From Parapedobacter sp964498395 (GTDB lineage: Bacteria; Bacteroidota; Bacteroidia; Sphingobacteriales; Sphingobacteriaceae): DNA of 64,000 bases. The position numbers and the translations under genes are program-made. Every line of letters starts with the position of its first letter. Position 1 is the stretch's first letter. The stretch is taken from assembly GCA_964498395.1 (NCBI GenBank), contig CAZCHE010000006.1, forward strand, positions 124,001-188,000, written 5' to 3'. Below the pieces are notes generated by a model. It did no database searches. It was not told the DNA's origin and worked only from the letters and a program-made list of their open reading frames with translations. Shown one piece after another: positions 1 through 9,716 of this stretch.

Positions 1-634
1 TGAGATGTATGCCTTTTACCTCCACCCGCAAACCGGCGTCGATCCGCAAACCGGAGACATCCAATTTGAAGACGTCAACGGGGATGGGGTATTTGATGTA
101 AACAACGACCGGCGCATCGTAGGGAGTGCCAATCCGGATTTCTTTGGCGGGTTTACCAACACGCTTAATTACAAAAACTTTGATTTCATGGCGTTTCTCC
201 AGTACTCGTACGGAAACGAGCAATTAAACATGACCCGATTTTTCTTGGAACACGGCGGCACCCGTGCTACAAACTACATCCATAATCAAATGGGGCGGTG
301 GCAGCAGCCCGGCGACGTGACCATGATTCCCCGTATGACAGCCGCCAACTACGCATCTAACCTCCGGCCCTCTCGCTTCATGGAAGATGGCTCGTACCTG
401 CGTCTCAAGAATATCTCGCTGGGTTACCGATTACCGGCAGATTTTGCCAAGCGGCTGGGCCTTTCTTCCGCCCGGATCTATGTATCGGGGCAGAATTTGT
501 TTACCATTACCAATTACACTGGCTGGGATCCTGAGCTGACCGGTACGGCCGACGAACCACTGATGCTGGGTGTCGAATTTTTCAGCGTACCGCAATCCAA
601 GACGTATATGGCTGGTATAAACTTTACATTCTAA
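1..634 (+). CDS. SusC/RagA TonB-dependent outer-membrane receptor, C-terminal part
   Basis: This is the last ~210 residues of a TonB-dependent SusC-type receptor, which imports oligomers bound by its SusD partner across the outer membrane. The reading frame is open to the window edge, so the 5' part (signal peptide, plug, most of the barrel) lies outside. Visible features are a Gly/Asp-rich loop (DVNGDGVFDVNNDR), alternating amphipathic barrel strands, the motif ARIYVSGQNLFTITNYTGWDPE that recurs near the end of SusC proteins, and a terminal strand ending in Phe (AGINFTF), as expected for barrel insertion. The stop codon overlaps the next ATG (TAATG), so it is probably co-translated with the SusD gene. 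Whether it carries an N-terminal STN signalling domain for the nearby FecR cannot be seen here. Confidence 0.93.
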   Translation, partial: EMYAFYLHPQTGVDPQTGDIQFEDVNGDGVFDVNNDRRIVGSANPDFFGGFTNTLNYKNFDFMAFLQYSYGNEQLNMTRFFLEHGGTRATNYIHNQMGRWQQPGDVTMIPRMTAANYASNLRPSRFMEDGSYLRLKNISLGYRLPADFAKRLGLSSARIYVSGQNLFTITNYTGWDPELTGTADEPLMLGVEFFSVPQSKTYMAGINFTF

Positions 635-2082
635 TGGACTACAAACGGAATAATACACAAAAAGAATACTGGAAAACCATGTTTGCAAAATCAAGCCGAC
701 GAACCCGGACACTGATTGCGGCCCTTTTGGCAGTAGGACTGCATTCCTGCGATATCCTTGACCAATCCCCGCGCAACGAAGTGGAGGAAGACATTGCCCT
801 GCAAGACCTAAAGGGCCTCCAAGTGGCGGTAACCGGATTGTATAACCAAATCCAGGATGCCAATTATTACGGACGGAATTTCCTCGTCATGTGTGACGTC
901 TCTTCCAATCAGGGGCAGAGCATCGGCACATGGGATTTCTATCGGGAAATGGACACCTATGAAGTTTCGACCGGAAATACGGAAAACGGGGCCTTTTATA
1001 GCCGGGCATACCGGGCCATCAGCGTAGCCAATTCCATTTTAAGGCGGCTGGGTGAACTCAGCGATGTCAGCGAAGCCGACGCAAATTACCTGCGGGGCCA
1101 TGCCCATTTCGTACGGGGGTTGGCTCATTTCGATTTGGTACGCACCTATGGCGGTGTGCCCGGCGTGGTAGGAACGCTCGGAGTAGCCGTCATGAGCAGC
1201 TCCACTCCCGGCGAACTCCAATACCCTTCTCGGGCAGGTTTACAGGAGACCTATGATTTCGTTGAGCAAGACCTCTTGGCAGCCGAACAATTCCTCGAAT
1301 CTAGCAACGATCGATCCATGGCCTCAAAAGGGGCTGCGCGGGCACTGCTATCGAGGCTCTATTTATACACCAAGCAGTATGACGAGGCAGAAAAGTATGC
1401 GACTGATGTGATCAACGAAGCGGGCAATTACAGTTTACTGGACAATTACCTCGAAATATTCGCTGGCAAACTCACCTCGGAATCAATCCTGGAGTTGACG
1501 TATAACACCACCGACCCAAGCAATATCCGCAACTGGTATTACCCCACTTCTGGCGGAGGGCGAGGCGACCTCGCCAGCCATCCCGACTTTGTCGCCTGGA
1601 TGAGTGCGGATCCGGATGATATCCGCGGTACGCAGTTTGCCTACCAACAAAACCTGGAGGTTTATTATCCCACTAAATACGGAAAAGCCGGAAACATCGA
1701 TAACATCCACGTCATACGCATCGCCGAGATGTACCTCAACCGCGCTGAAGCCCGGACAGCCAGCGGATCCGATTTGGCCGGCGCGTTGGCAGATCTCAAC
1801 ACCATCAGGGCGCGTGCGGGCATCGAGCAACTCGAATTGACGGGTCAAGCCGAGTTACTCGAGGCTATCTGGGAAGAACAACAACGTGAATTTGCCTACG
1901 AAGGGCATAGCCTCTTCGATTTGGTCCGCACCGGTCGGGCGATGACGGTATTGCAGAATATGATCCGAAAAAATGCCCCAAACAGCATCGGCATCGATCA
2001 TATCAATAAAGCCCTCTTCCCCATCCCATTGTTTGAAATGAACGCAAATGAAAACATGGAACAGAACGAGGCATATAAATAG
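634..2082 (+). CDS. SusD/RagB-family outer-membrane lipoprotein
   Basis: Surface lipoprotein that caps the preceding SusC receptor and binds its substrate. The helical TPR-like SusD fold is indicated by FVRGLAHFDLVRTYGGVP near residue 155, IRIAEMYLNRAEA, LNTIRARAG and the C-terminal EQQREFAYEGHSLFDLVR block. The ATG at 634 overlaps the SusC stop. A second ATG at 679 gives a more normal lipoprotein signal (basic KSSRRTR, hydrophobic stretch, Cys in LHSC at residue 24), so the functional start may be 679; the first 15 residues from 634 are hydrophilic and look unlike an export signal. Substrate is unknown. The two following M14 peptidase-like genes suggest peptide or glycoprotein material rather than a plain polysaccharide, which is inference. 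Confidence 0.93.
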   Translation: MDYKRNNTQKEYWKTMFAKSSRRTRTLIAALLAVGLHSCDILDQSPRNEVEEDIALQDLKGLQVAVTGLYNQIQDANYYGRNFLVMCDVSSNQGQSIGTWDFYREMDTYEVSTGNTENGAFYSRAYRAISVANSILRRLGELSDVSEADANYLRGHAHFVRGLAHFDLVRTYGGVPGVVGTLGVAVMSSSTPGELQYPSRAGLQETYDFVEQDLLAAEQFLESSNDRSMASKGAARALLSRLYLYTKQYDEAEKYATDVINEAGNYSLLDNYLEIFAGKLTSESILELTYNTTDPSNIRNWYYPTSGGGRGDLASHPDFVAWMSADPDDIRGTQFAYQQNLEVYYPTKYGKAGNIDNIHVIRIAEMYLNRAEARTASGSDLAGALADLNTIRARAGIEQLELTGQAELLEAIWEEQQREFAYEGHSLFDLVRTGRAMTVLQNMIRKNAPNSIGIDHINKALFPIPLFEMNANENMEQNEAYK

Positions 2083-2122
2083 TTAAAAAAGCGATATATT
2101 GGCACACTAAATTTCCCAAACC

Positions 2123-4900
2123 ATGAGAAAGCTACTAAGCATATTTCTATCCAGCATCCTGATGCTACCGATCGCTGGCTATGCCCAACAAGTTGACGAG
2201 ACTTATAACCAGAAAATCAAGGATTACACCACCGATGAGAAGTTCCTTCCCCCATCGGTGCTCAACCTATTGGTTGATCCCAAGGTACCTTCGCCGCTCA
2301 AACATTTTGGTGAGATCGTAGGTGCCCCGGGGATTATGTATAACACCACCCAGATTTACGGATATTTCAGCGAACTCGCCAAAACATCCGATAGGGTCAG
2401 CATGACTCAAGTAGGCACCTCGGAAGAAGGACGACCATTCCATTTGGTCGTCATTGCCGATGAGGAAACCATGGGCAAGCTTGACCATTACAAGGCGCAA
2501 TTAGCGAAACTAGCGGATCCCAGAAAGATATCGGCAGGAGAAGCCGCCAGTATCATCGGGCAGTCAAAGCCGGTATACTTCCTTAACGGGGGCCTACACT
2601 CGCCAGAGACCGGATCGCCACAGATGCTGATGGAACTGGCTTATAGGCTTGCCACTGATACCGCGGCCTATATCAAGAACATCCGCGAGCAAGTCATTAC
2701 CATCATCAATCCCGTATCGGAACCCGACGGTTGGGATAGACAAACCGATTGGTACTACCGTTATACCAAGGCACGTACCGACTGGGATGACGGGATGCCT
2801 TCGCGCCCGCCGTATTGGGGGAAATACACGGTGCACGACAACAACCGTGATGGCTTGCAGGCCACGCAAGAATTGACCAAGGTGACTTATAATATTTACT
2901 ACGATTGGCACCCGACGATACTGCTTGACCTGCATGAGTCGGTTCCATTGTTGTATCTTTCATCCGGTACGGGTCCTTATAATGCCGACCTCGACCCTAC
3001 CCTGATCAACGAATGGTCACTGCTTTCGCAATACGAAATGACACAGTTGGCGGCAGAAGGTTTACCTGGCGTATTCACGTGGGGATTCTATGATGGTTGG
3101 TATCCCGGTTATTTGTTTTGGATTGCCAATAACCACAACAGTATCGGCCGTTTCTATGAAACATTCGGTAATGCGGGTTCGAATACTTTCCTACGGGATA
3201 TTTCAACAGGCAACTATGCCGGTAAGCCAGCGACCGCCAGAGAATGGTACCGGCCCGACCCCGCACCGGCACAGGTCATGTGGTCATTGCGCAACAATAC
3301 CAACTATATGCAGGCCGGTGTATTGGCAGCGTTGAAATTTGCGTCAATAAACGGCAAAACGCTGCTTGAAAACTTCTACCAAAAAGGGGTGAAGGCCATC
3401 GAAAAAGGAAAAACAGACGACCGCAAGGCATTCATCATTCCTAAGCAGCAACGTGATCCCGCCATGGCAGCCTACCTAGTCAACCAACTACGGGTACAGG
3501 CGATCGAAGTGCATGAGGCAACTTCAGGAGCAAACCAAGGTGACTACGTGGTCAGGCTTGACCAGCCCTACCGCAACCTAGCCGTATCGCTGCTCACCAA
3601 CCAGGAATTCCCAAAAGATGCCGAATTCCCCCCTTACGACGATATTGCGTGGACCTTTGGTCTTTTATATGGCGTTGACGTACGCGAGGCAACAGACATC
3701 GATGCCTATGCGAACAGCGGATTGACCCTATTAACGGAAGATGCGGTATATGCCGGAAGTGTCCGAGGCAGTGGATCAACCTATACGATCCCCTATAAGG
3801 GCCAACAGACGGTACTCTCAAGCCTATATTGGTTGAAGCAACATGAGGGAAAAGTAGGTTTCGATTTATTGAAAGAACAGGCGGTAGTGGGTGGAGATAC
3901 CCTCGTAGCGGGTTCGGTGGTGTTCAGTGGCCTTAGCGCAGCTCGTGCAAAAGAATTGGCTTCCACCTTCGCGCTCGACCTCGTGGCTACCGATGCGACC
4001 ATCAATGCCCAAAAACACTCGATCACGCTACCTCGTATTGCGGTTTACCACAGTTGGTCCTATACGCAAGACGAAGGGTGGACCCGTTTCACATTGGAGC
4101 AACGTGGCATCCCTTACGTTTCCATCGATAAAGACGACTTGAAACAGGGCAAGCTGAATGATCGTTTCGATGTGATCCTGATTCCCCGGCTACGTGGTTC
4201 GGGCAAAGATTTCATCCATGACATCGATAAGAAATTCGGCCCGATGCCCTACACCAAGACCAAGGAGTACCCATCCCATGGTTTCCCCGATGCTACAGAC
4301 GATATGACCGGAGGGCCTGGCTTCGACGGCGTGGCTAACCTGCACGCCTTCGTGGAAAATGGCGGTACGCTCATCGCGATGGATAATTCGGCCGTCATGA
4401 TGGCCGAGGTTGGCATTGCCAAAGGACTCAGTGTAAAATCTTCGGGCAACATGTTGCATCCCGGATCTGTGGTACAGGCACGGGGCAGGATATCGTCTAG
4501 TCCCCTGCTCTATGGTTATCCTGAGTTGTTCCCCATTTTCAGGGGCAACGCTCCATTATTGCAAGCCGACAAGAAAGACCGTGACTGGCTGGTGCTCCAA
4601 TACGGTGCACAAACCGCGAAACAGGATAAAGCCTACACGGGTCCGATTATGGGCATGGAAAACACACAGCAGCCGGCCAATGAGACCCCGACAGACTATT
4701 CTGCTAAAGATTATCCGTACGTGATTTCAGGCATGGTCCGCAATGAAGAGCCTATTTTGGGTGAAGGAGCCGTGTTTAATGTTCCCGTCGGAAAAGGTAG
4801 TTTTGTCGGCTTCACATTCGATCCGTTACATCGTTACCTCAACCATAGTGATGCGGTGATGGTGTGGAACGCCGTCATCAATTGGAATGGTTTAAACTAA
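2123..4900 (+). CDS. Secreted M14-family zinc carboxypeptidase-like protein (copy 1)
   Basis: Predicted exported metallocarboxypeptidase of 925 residues. A signal peptide (MRKLLSIFLSSILMLPIAGYAQ) is followed by an M14 zinc domain. The ligands appear as H159-x-x-E162 in GGLHSPETGS and H271 in LLDLHESVPLL, and E346 in RFYETFGNAG is a candidate catalytic Glu. From about residue 640 there is a second domain beginning RIAVYHSWSYTQDEGWTR that resembles a class-I amidotransferase/ThuA-like fold; this is often seen in long M14 proteins of Bacteroidota but its role is unknown. It begins 40 bases after the SusD gene and is followed 19 bases later by a close paralogue, so all belong to one operon. Substrate is not determinable from sequence. 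Confidence 0.88.
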   Translation: MRKLLSIFLSSILMLPIAGYAQQVDETYNQKIKDYTTDEKFLPPSVLNLLVDPKVPSPLKHFGEIVGAPGIMYNTTQIYGYFSELAKTSDRVSMTQVGTSEEGRPFHLVVIADEETMGKLDHYKAQLAKLADPRKISAGEAASIIGQSKPVYFLNGGLHSPETGSPQMLMELAYRLATDTAAYIKNIREQVITIINPVSEPDGWDRQTDWYYRYTKARTDWDDGMPSRPPYWGKYTVHDNNRDGLQATQELTKVTYNIYYDWHPTILLDLHESVPLLYLSSGTGPYNADLDPTLINEWSLLSQYEMTQLAAEGLPGVFTWGFYDGWYPGYLFWIANNHNSIGRFYETFGNAGSNTFLRDISTGNYAGKPATAREWYRPDPAPAQVMWSLRNNTNYMQAGVLAALKFASINGKTLLENFYQKGVKAIEKGKTDDRKAFIIPKQQRDPAMAAYLVNQLRVQAIEVHEATSGANQGDYVVRLDQPYRNLAVSLLTNQEFPKDAEFPPYDDIAWTFGLLYGVDVREATDIDAYANSGLTLLTEDAVYAGSVRGSGSTYTIPYKGQQTVLSSLYWLKQHEGKVGFDLLKEQAVVGGDTLVAGSVVFSGLSAARAKELASTFALDLVATDATINAQKHSITLPRIAVYHSWSYTQDEGWTRFTLEQRGIPYVSIDKDDLKQGKLNDRFDVILIPRLRGSGKDFIHDIDKKFGPMPYTKTKEYPSHGFPDATDDMTGGPGFDGVANLHAFVENGGTLIAMDNSAVMMAEVGIAKGLSVKSSGNMLHPGSVVQARGRISSSPLLYGYPELFPIFRGNAPLLQADKKDRDWLVLQYGAQTAKQDKAYTGPIMGMENTQQPANETPTDYSAKDYPYVISGMVRNEEPILGEGAVFNVPVGKGSFVGFTFDPLHRYLNHSDAVMVWNAVINWNGLN

Positions 4901-4919
4901 TCGAAAGACAAGCATATCC

Positions 4920-7727
4920 ATGAAGATATCCAATCGTATGTTTACCGTTTGGCGGCTTACAGCCGCCATCACGGTATGTAGTGCAGGACTGGCTTATGGC
5001 CAACCCATCGATCAGGCCTATAATGAGAAGATTAAGGCATACACCACCGATACGCGCTTTTTGCCCCAGTCGGTACTTGATCTCGTCGACGACCCCTCAG
5101 TGCCCTCCCCATTAGACCACTTTGGCGAAATCATTGGCGCACCGGGCATCATGCACAACACCACAGAGATTTATGGATACTTCAAGACATTAGCCGACCA
5201 TTCGCCCCGGGTCACGATGAACCACCTCGGCGTATCCGAGGAGGGTCGCGACATGCACCTGATCGTCATTGCAGACGAGCAGACGATGCAACGATTGGAT
5301 CACTACAAAGCACAGCTGGCTAAGTTGGCCGATCCACGGAAAATCACTCGTGGGGAGGCCTTGGCCATCATCGGGCAATCCAAGCCCGTCTATTACCTTA
5401 ACGGCGGATTGCATCCTCCCGAAACCGGCTCTCCCGAGATGCTCATGGAACTGGCCTACCGGTTGGCTACCGACACGGCACAAACCATCCGGGAAATCCG
5501 CGAGAACGTCATTACCGTCATTAATCCGGTATCTGAGCCAGATGGTTGGGATAAGATGCGCGATTGGTACTATCGGTTTACCAAATCCCGTACCGATTGG
5601 GAAGACGGTATGCCCGCACGTCCACCCTATTGGGGCAAATACGTGGTGCATGACAATAACCGTGATGGAATACAGGTCACACAAGAGCTAAGCAAGGCCG
5701 CCATTCGAGCATATTTTGAGTGGTACCCCACGGTGCTGCTCGATTTGCACGAGTCAGTACCCCTGCTCTACATCTCTACAGGAACGGGACCTTATAATCC
5801 CGACACCGACCCCATAACGATTGGCGAATGGCAGTTGCTGGCCCAACATGAGCTCACGCAGCTTTCGGCACAGGGCCTCCCCGGGGTCTTCACCTGGGCA
5901 TTCTTCGATGGGTGGCATGTGGAGTATATGGGCTGGGTAGCCAATAACCACAACAGTATCGGCCGTTTCTACGAGACGTTCGGCAATGCCGGTTCGAACA
6001 CGTTCCTGCGGGATCTGTCAACAGGCAAATATGCGGGAAAACCTGCAACGGCCAGGGAATGGTACCGTGCCGACCCTGCTACCGAACAGGTGCTTTGGTC
6101 ATTCCGCAACAACATCAATTACATGCAAGCAGGCGTTATTGCCGGTCTTCAATATGCCGCCACGAACGGAGCTACCATGCTCGAAAATTTCTACCAAAAA
6201 GGTGTTAAAGCAATCGAAAAGGGTAAGACTGGCGATGTAAAAGCGTTTTCCATACCGGCTGGTCAACGCGACCCGGCCATGGTAGCTTACCTGGTTAACC
6301 AACTATTGGTGCAGGGCATCGAAGTGCATCAAGTCACAGGCGGCGAAGGTCAAGGGGATTATGTGGTGTTGTTAGACCAACCGTACGGACCTTTTGCCAA
6401 AACCTTGCTCTCCAAACAACAGTATCCCAAAGATGCCGAACACCCACCTTATGACGACGTAGCATGGACATTCGGCCTCCTCTTCGGTGTCTCAGTTAAC
6501 GAACTCGCAGAGGTCACGTATGAACCGGCCAACCTGACCCTTGTGGGTGGCAATGTGGAATACCGTGGCCAGGTAAGCGGCAGCGGCTCGTACCACTACC
6601 TTCCTTATAAAGCGCAAAATACCGTACTCCCCGCCATCTACTGGTTGCGGGAGCAATACCCTTCCGCCAAGGCATCCATTATCGAGGAAAACAGCGTAGT
6701 ACAGGGTGGACGGGATAGCTTAGCCGCTGGGTCGATCTTGTTCGAAGGGATTTCCAGCGAGCAAGCGGGGCAATTAGCCGGTACCTTTGGCCTTGACCTC
6801 GTGGCCAGCGCTTCAAAAGCCGATGGCAAACACCGGGCGGTGACACTGCCCAGGATAGCCGTATACCATAGTTGGGCCTATACGCAAGACGAAGGGTGGA
6901 CGCGTTACACCTTAGAGCAACGCGGAATACCCTACACCTCTATCAACAAAGACCACTTAAAGGCAGGCAAGCTGCACGAGCAATTCGATGTTATCCTGGT
7001 GCCACGCCTAAGGGGTTCATCGGCTGATTTCATCCATGAAATTGACTCCAAATATGGACCAATGCCGTATACGAAAACCGAGGAGTATCCATCCCACGGT
7101 TTCCCTGATGCCACAGACGATATCACGGGCGGCCCCGGTTTTCAGGGCGTGGCCAATCTACAAGCCTTTGCCGAAGCCGGTGGTATACTCGTCACATTTG
7201 ATAATTCTTCGATGATGGTATCGGGCACAGGTATCGGGGGCGAGTTGTCGGTCAAACGGACACCAAGTCTTTTCCATCCGGGTTCTGTGGTGCAGGCACG
7301 CGTGAAGCGACAGGGCAACCCGGTATTCTATGGTTATCCCGAGTTATTCCCGATATTCCGGGGCAATGGCCCGGTGTTAACGGTCGAAAAACGCCTCCGG
7401 CCGGAGATGTTGTTGCTCCAGTATGGTGCGCAAACTGCCAAAATCGACCAGCCTTACACAGGGCCAGTTTTGGGAATGGCTAACCAACAACCGGTTTCGG
7501 CACCGGCGCAGCCCGACTACGATGCCGCTAACCATCCCTATGTATTGTCGGGCATGGTCAGAAACGAGGAGGAAATTGTCGGCGAAGGAGCTATTTTCAA
7601 CGTGCCCGTGGGCAAGGGCCATCTGGTCGCATTCACGTTTGATCCCCTTCATCGGTATCAAAACCACCATGATGCACCGCTGCTGTGGAATATCCTCATT
7701 AACTGGGATCACCTGAGTGGGCAATGA
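4920..7727 (+). CDS. Secreted M14-family zinc carboxypeptidase-like protein (copy 2)
   Basis: Tandem paralogue of the gene just upstream, alignable over its full length (935 residues) with long identical blocks. It has a signal peptide (ending LAYGQ), the M14 zinc ligands H165-x-x-E168 in GGLHPPETGS, H277 in LLDLHESVPLL and the candidate catalytic E352 in RFYETFGNAG, then the same C-terminal amidotransferase-like region (RIAVYHSWAYTQDEGWTR). All putative catalytic residues are kept in both copies, so neither looks like a decaying duplicate. The most diverged parts lie between residues ~450 and 640, which may bear on substrate choice. It ends the SusC-SusD-M14-M14 operon; 105 bases separate it from the FecR gene. 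Confidence 0.88.
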   Translation: MKISNRMFTVWRLTAAITVCSAGLAYGQPIDQAYNEKIKAYTTDTRFLPQSVLDLVDDPSVPSPLDHFGEIIGAPGIMHNTTEIYGYFKTLADHSPRVTMNHLGVSEEGRDMHLIVIADEQTMQRLDHYKAQLAKLADPRKITRGEALAIIGQSKPVYYLNGGLHPPETGSPEMLMELAYRLATDTAQTIREIRENVITVINPVSEPDGWDKMRDWYYRFTKSRTDWEDGMPARPPYWGKYVVHDNNRDGIQVTQELSKAAIRAYFEWYPTVLLDLHESVPLLYISTGTGPYNPDTDPITIGEWQLLAQHELTQLSAQGLPGVFTWAFFDGWHVEYMGWVANNHNSIGRFYETFGNAGSNTFLRDLSTGKYAGKPATAREWYRADPATEQVLWSFRNNINYMQAGVIAGLQYAATNGATMLENFYQKGVKAIEKGKTGDVKAFSIPAGQRDPAMVAYLVNQLLVQGIEVHQVTGGEGQGDYVVLLDQPYGPFAKTLLSKQQYPKDAEHPPYDDVAWTFGLLFGVSVNELAEVTYEPANLTLVGGNVEYRGQVSGSGSYHYLPYKAQNTVLPAIYWLREQYPSAKASIIEENSVVQGGRDSLAAGSILFEGISSEQAGQLAGTFGLDLVASASKADGKHRAVTLPRIAVYHSWAYTQDEGWTRYTLEQRGIPYTSINKDHLKAGKLHEQFDVILVPRLRGSSADFIHEIDSKYGPMPYTKTEEYPSHGFPDATDDITGGPGFQGVANLQAFAEAGGILVTFDNSSMMVSGTGIGGELSVKRTPSLFHPGSVVQARVKRQGNPVFYGYPELFPIFRGNGPVLTVEKRLRPEMLLLQYGAQTAKIDQPYTGPVLGMANQQPVSAPAQPDYDAANHPYVLSGMVRNEEEIVGEGAIFNVPVGKGHLVAFTFDPLHRYQNHHDAPLLWNILINWDHLSGQ

Positions 7728-7832
7728 TACAAGCAAACGAGATGTTGAGGATAACTAGGTACGTGCCGGAAGAAAATTTTTGTCTATTTTTAGCCGCCGC
7801 AACCGCAATAATTACGTGCAAATCCTGACACC

Positions 7833-8789
7833 ATGGATAACGAGACCATTAAAATATTAATCGACAAATATTTAAATGGAAGCCTCTCACCCGAAGAAGC
7901 TGCCCAGCTCAATGCTTGGTATGCTTCTTTGGAAGTGGGTGATGACTACACGTCTCGATTGACCAATGAGCAGGCGCAGGCGCTAGAGGATGAGCTGTTG
8001 AAATCAATCCAACAACGCACCGCTCATGCTCAACAATTGAAGAAACAGAAAATATGGGTGTGGATGGCCTCTTCGGCAGCCGTTTTGTTGGTTTGTCTTT
8101 CATTGTTATTCTATTGGTACAACACCCCTACATTAGCCACCGAAACTACGGCATACGGCCAAATCCGTGATATCGAGCTTTCCGATGGTTCGACCATTAA
8201 ACTGAACGGGAACTCCCGCATCACATATGCGAAAAAAATGATGCGCCAACGGGAGGTATGGTTTGAAGGCGAGGGATCTTTTCGGATACAAAAGGCCCCC
8301 AGCCTTGGCAATTTCATTGTCCACCTGGATGATACCCTTTCTGTAGAAGTGTTAGGTACCGAATTCAATCTATCCAAGCGATCAAGCGGCACGCGGGTTG
8401 CCTTGAAGAACGGGCGCGTTCAAGTACATTATTCCCCTGGTATGCAACGGCAAATCATCGACATGGCTCCCAACGATATCCTAATCGTCAATGCTGGAAC
8501 GATCGACCGGCGTACCGCGGCGGATATCGATGCCTATTTCGCTTGGGAGCGAAATAAACTTGAGCTCGACGACACCTCCTTACAGGCCCTATTCGACCAC
8601 CTTCAGGAAACTTATGGCCTTTCCATCAATTCAACAGACACGATGCTGCTTTCCCGTACAGCGTCGGGTTCCATCCCATCGGGGGAAGACAGGCAACTGT
8701 TGATGACGTATATCAGTGCGTTATATGATGTGGAAATCACTTCAGTATTAGATCATCCCGATCAATTTATCGTGCGAGATCAACCATAG
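7833..8789 (+). CDS. FecR-family anti-sigma factor
   Basis: Inner-membrane anti-sigma regulator of 318 residues. The N-terminal cytoplasmic segment (LIDKYLNGSLSPEEAAQLNAWY) is typical of FecR proteins that hold an ECF sigma factor. A single membrane segment lies at about residues 74-94 (WMASSAAVLLVCLSLLFYWY), followed by the periplasmic FecR domain (DIELSDGSTIKLNGNSRITY, GEGSFRI, VLGTEFNLS) and a C-terminal DUF4974-like region. In Bacteroidota this protein receives a signal from a SusC receptor carrying an STN domain. Its sigma factor is the gene that follows it, which reverses the usual sigma-then-FecR order. The SusC at 11573 shows no STN domain, so the partner could be the truncated SusC at the window start. 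Confidence 0.92.
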   Translation: MDNETIKILIDKYLNGSLSPEEAAQLNAWYASLEVGDDYTSRLTNEQAQALEDELLKSIQQRTAHAQQLKKQKIWVWMASSAAVLLVCLSLLFYWYNTPTLATETTAYGQIRDIELSDGSTIKLNGNSRITYAKKMMRQREVWFEGEGSFRIQKAPSLGNFIVHLDDTLSVEVLGTEFNLSKRSSGTRVALKNGRVQVHYSPGMQRQIIDMAPNDILIVNAGTIDRRTAADIDAYFAWERNKLELDDTSLQALFDHLQETYGLSINSTDTMLLSRTASGSIPSGEDRQLLMTYISALYDVEITSVLDHPDQFIVRDQP

Positions 8790-8810
8790 CTTCACAAATT
8801 ACCCCATTAT

Positions 8811-8842
8811 TTTGCACGGAACTTCTTTTTTCATTAGGTTTG
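8811..8842 (+). promoter_or_regulatory. Bacteroidota-type promoter for the ECF sigma gene
   Basis: TTTG at 8811-8814, a 20-base spacer and TAGGTTTG at 8835-8842 match the Bacteroidota primary-sigma consensus (TTTG then TAnnTTTG). Transcription would begin near 8849 and leave an untranslated leader of about 210 bases before the sigma ATG. It suggests the sigma gene can be expressed apart from the FecR gene upstream. Confidence 0.6.
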
Positions 8843-9062
8843 TGTATAACTAACTAGCAACCAATTTTAAATTGACAAAAACAGCAAGGAATAACGTGCA
8901 GGTATTGGGGACCTGGAAGGTTTTATTGATTGCTTGCGAAAGAAGGAGGGGCGGATAAGCATTGCGTTTGTGAACCAAGAAAGCAATGCTGTCTACTGAT
9001 CAGTATTACTGATGGCCTCGCCATTGCGAAGGTGGTATCGCTAAAAAGGCAGTATCCTAAAA

Positions 9063-9611
9063 ATGAAAAATACAATTGATGAACCGTCCTTGTTACGTCA
9101 ACTCCGTGAGGGGAGTGAAGAGGCTTTTGTAACCGTCTATCGCATCTATTGGAAACCATTGTTCAATCATGCTTACCATCGATTACATGACGAGCAGGAC
9201 GTAAAAGAGTTAATCCAAGATCTCTTTTCAGAACTTTGGCAGAAACGGTGTTCCCTTGAAATACACACATCGTTATCCGCCTATTTGCAGTCGGCATTAC
9301 GGTTCAAAATCCTGAATCTCTATAAGCGCGAGAAACTTAAAGAAAGGTTTTCATCATCCGTATATATCAATGGTGATCCTTCATCCAACAGTGTTGACGA
9401 GGCATTCAATTACGCGGAACTTAACCAGGCCTACGAAGAGGCCCTCACCTCACTCCCTGTAAAACGGAGGAAGGCGTATCACCTGAAATACCATCAAGGC
9501 AAAAGCTATGCTGAAATCGCTCAGTTTATGGAAATTTCGGTTAGTACCGTAGAAAAGCACATCAACATGGCCGTCAAGAGCATCCGCTTCCGCTTGGAAA
9601 AATATCGGTAG
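9063..9611 (+). CDS. RNA polymerase ECF-type sigma-70 factor
   Basis: Extracytoplasmic-function sigma factor of 182 residues. Region 2 is visible at HDEQDVKELIQDLFSELWQKR and region 4 at LPVKRRKAYHLKYHQGKSY followed by AEIAQFMEISVSTVEKHIN, the promoter-recognition helix-turn-helix. This is the Bacteroidota sigma class controlled by FecR anti-sigmas next to SusC/SusD loci. It lies between two such loci (1-7727 and 11573-17816), so either or both may be its target. It has its own good promoter about 220 bases upstream. Confidence 0.93.
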   Translation: MKNTIDEPSLLRQLREGSEEAFVTVYRIYWKPLFNHAYHRLHDEQDVKELIQDLFSELWQKRCSLEIHTSLSAYLQSALRFKILNLYKREKLKERFSSSVYINGDPSSNSVDEAFNYAELNQAYEEALTSLPVKRRKAYHLKYHQGKSYAEIAQFMEISVSTVEKHINMAVKSIRFRLEKYR

Positions 9612-9716
9612 TATTTCCGGGGTCTTGGCTATTAGGGTATATATGTCTCCCACCCATAAGTTTATCCCGGCGGTATTAACACCTTTTTTATATCTTTAGC
9701 CTTTTCAAAACCTAAT

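Noticed and set aside
8923..9159. 78-codon minus-strand ORF between FecR and the sigma gene
   Set aside because: It overlaps the sigma start and its promoter leader, has no family match and no promoter of its own.
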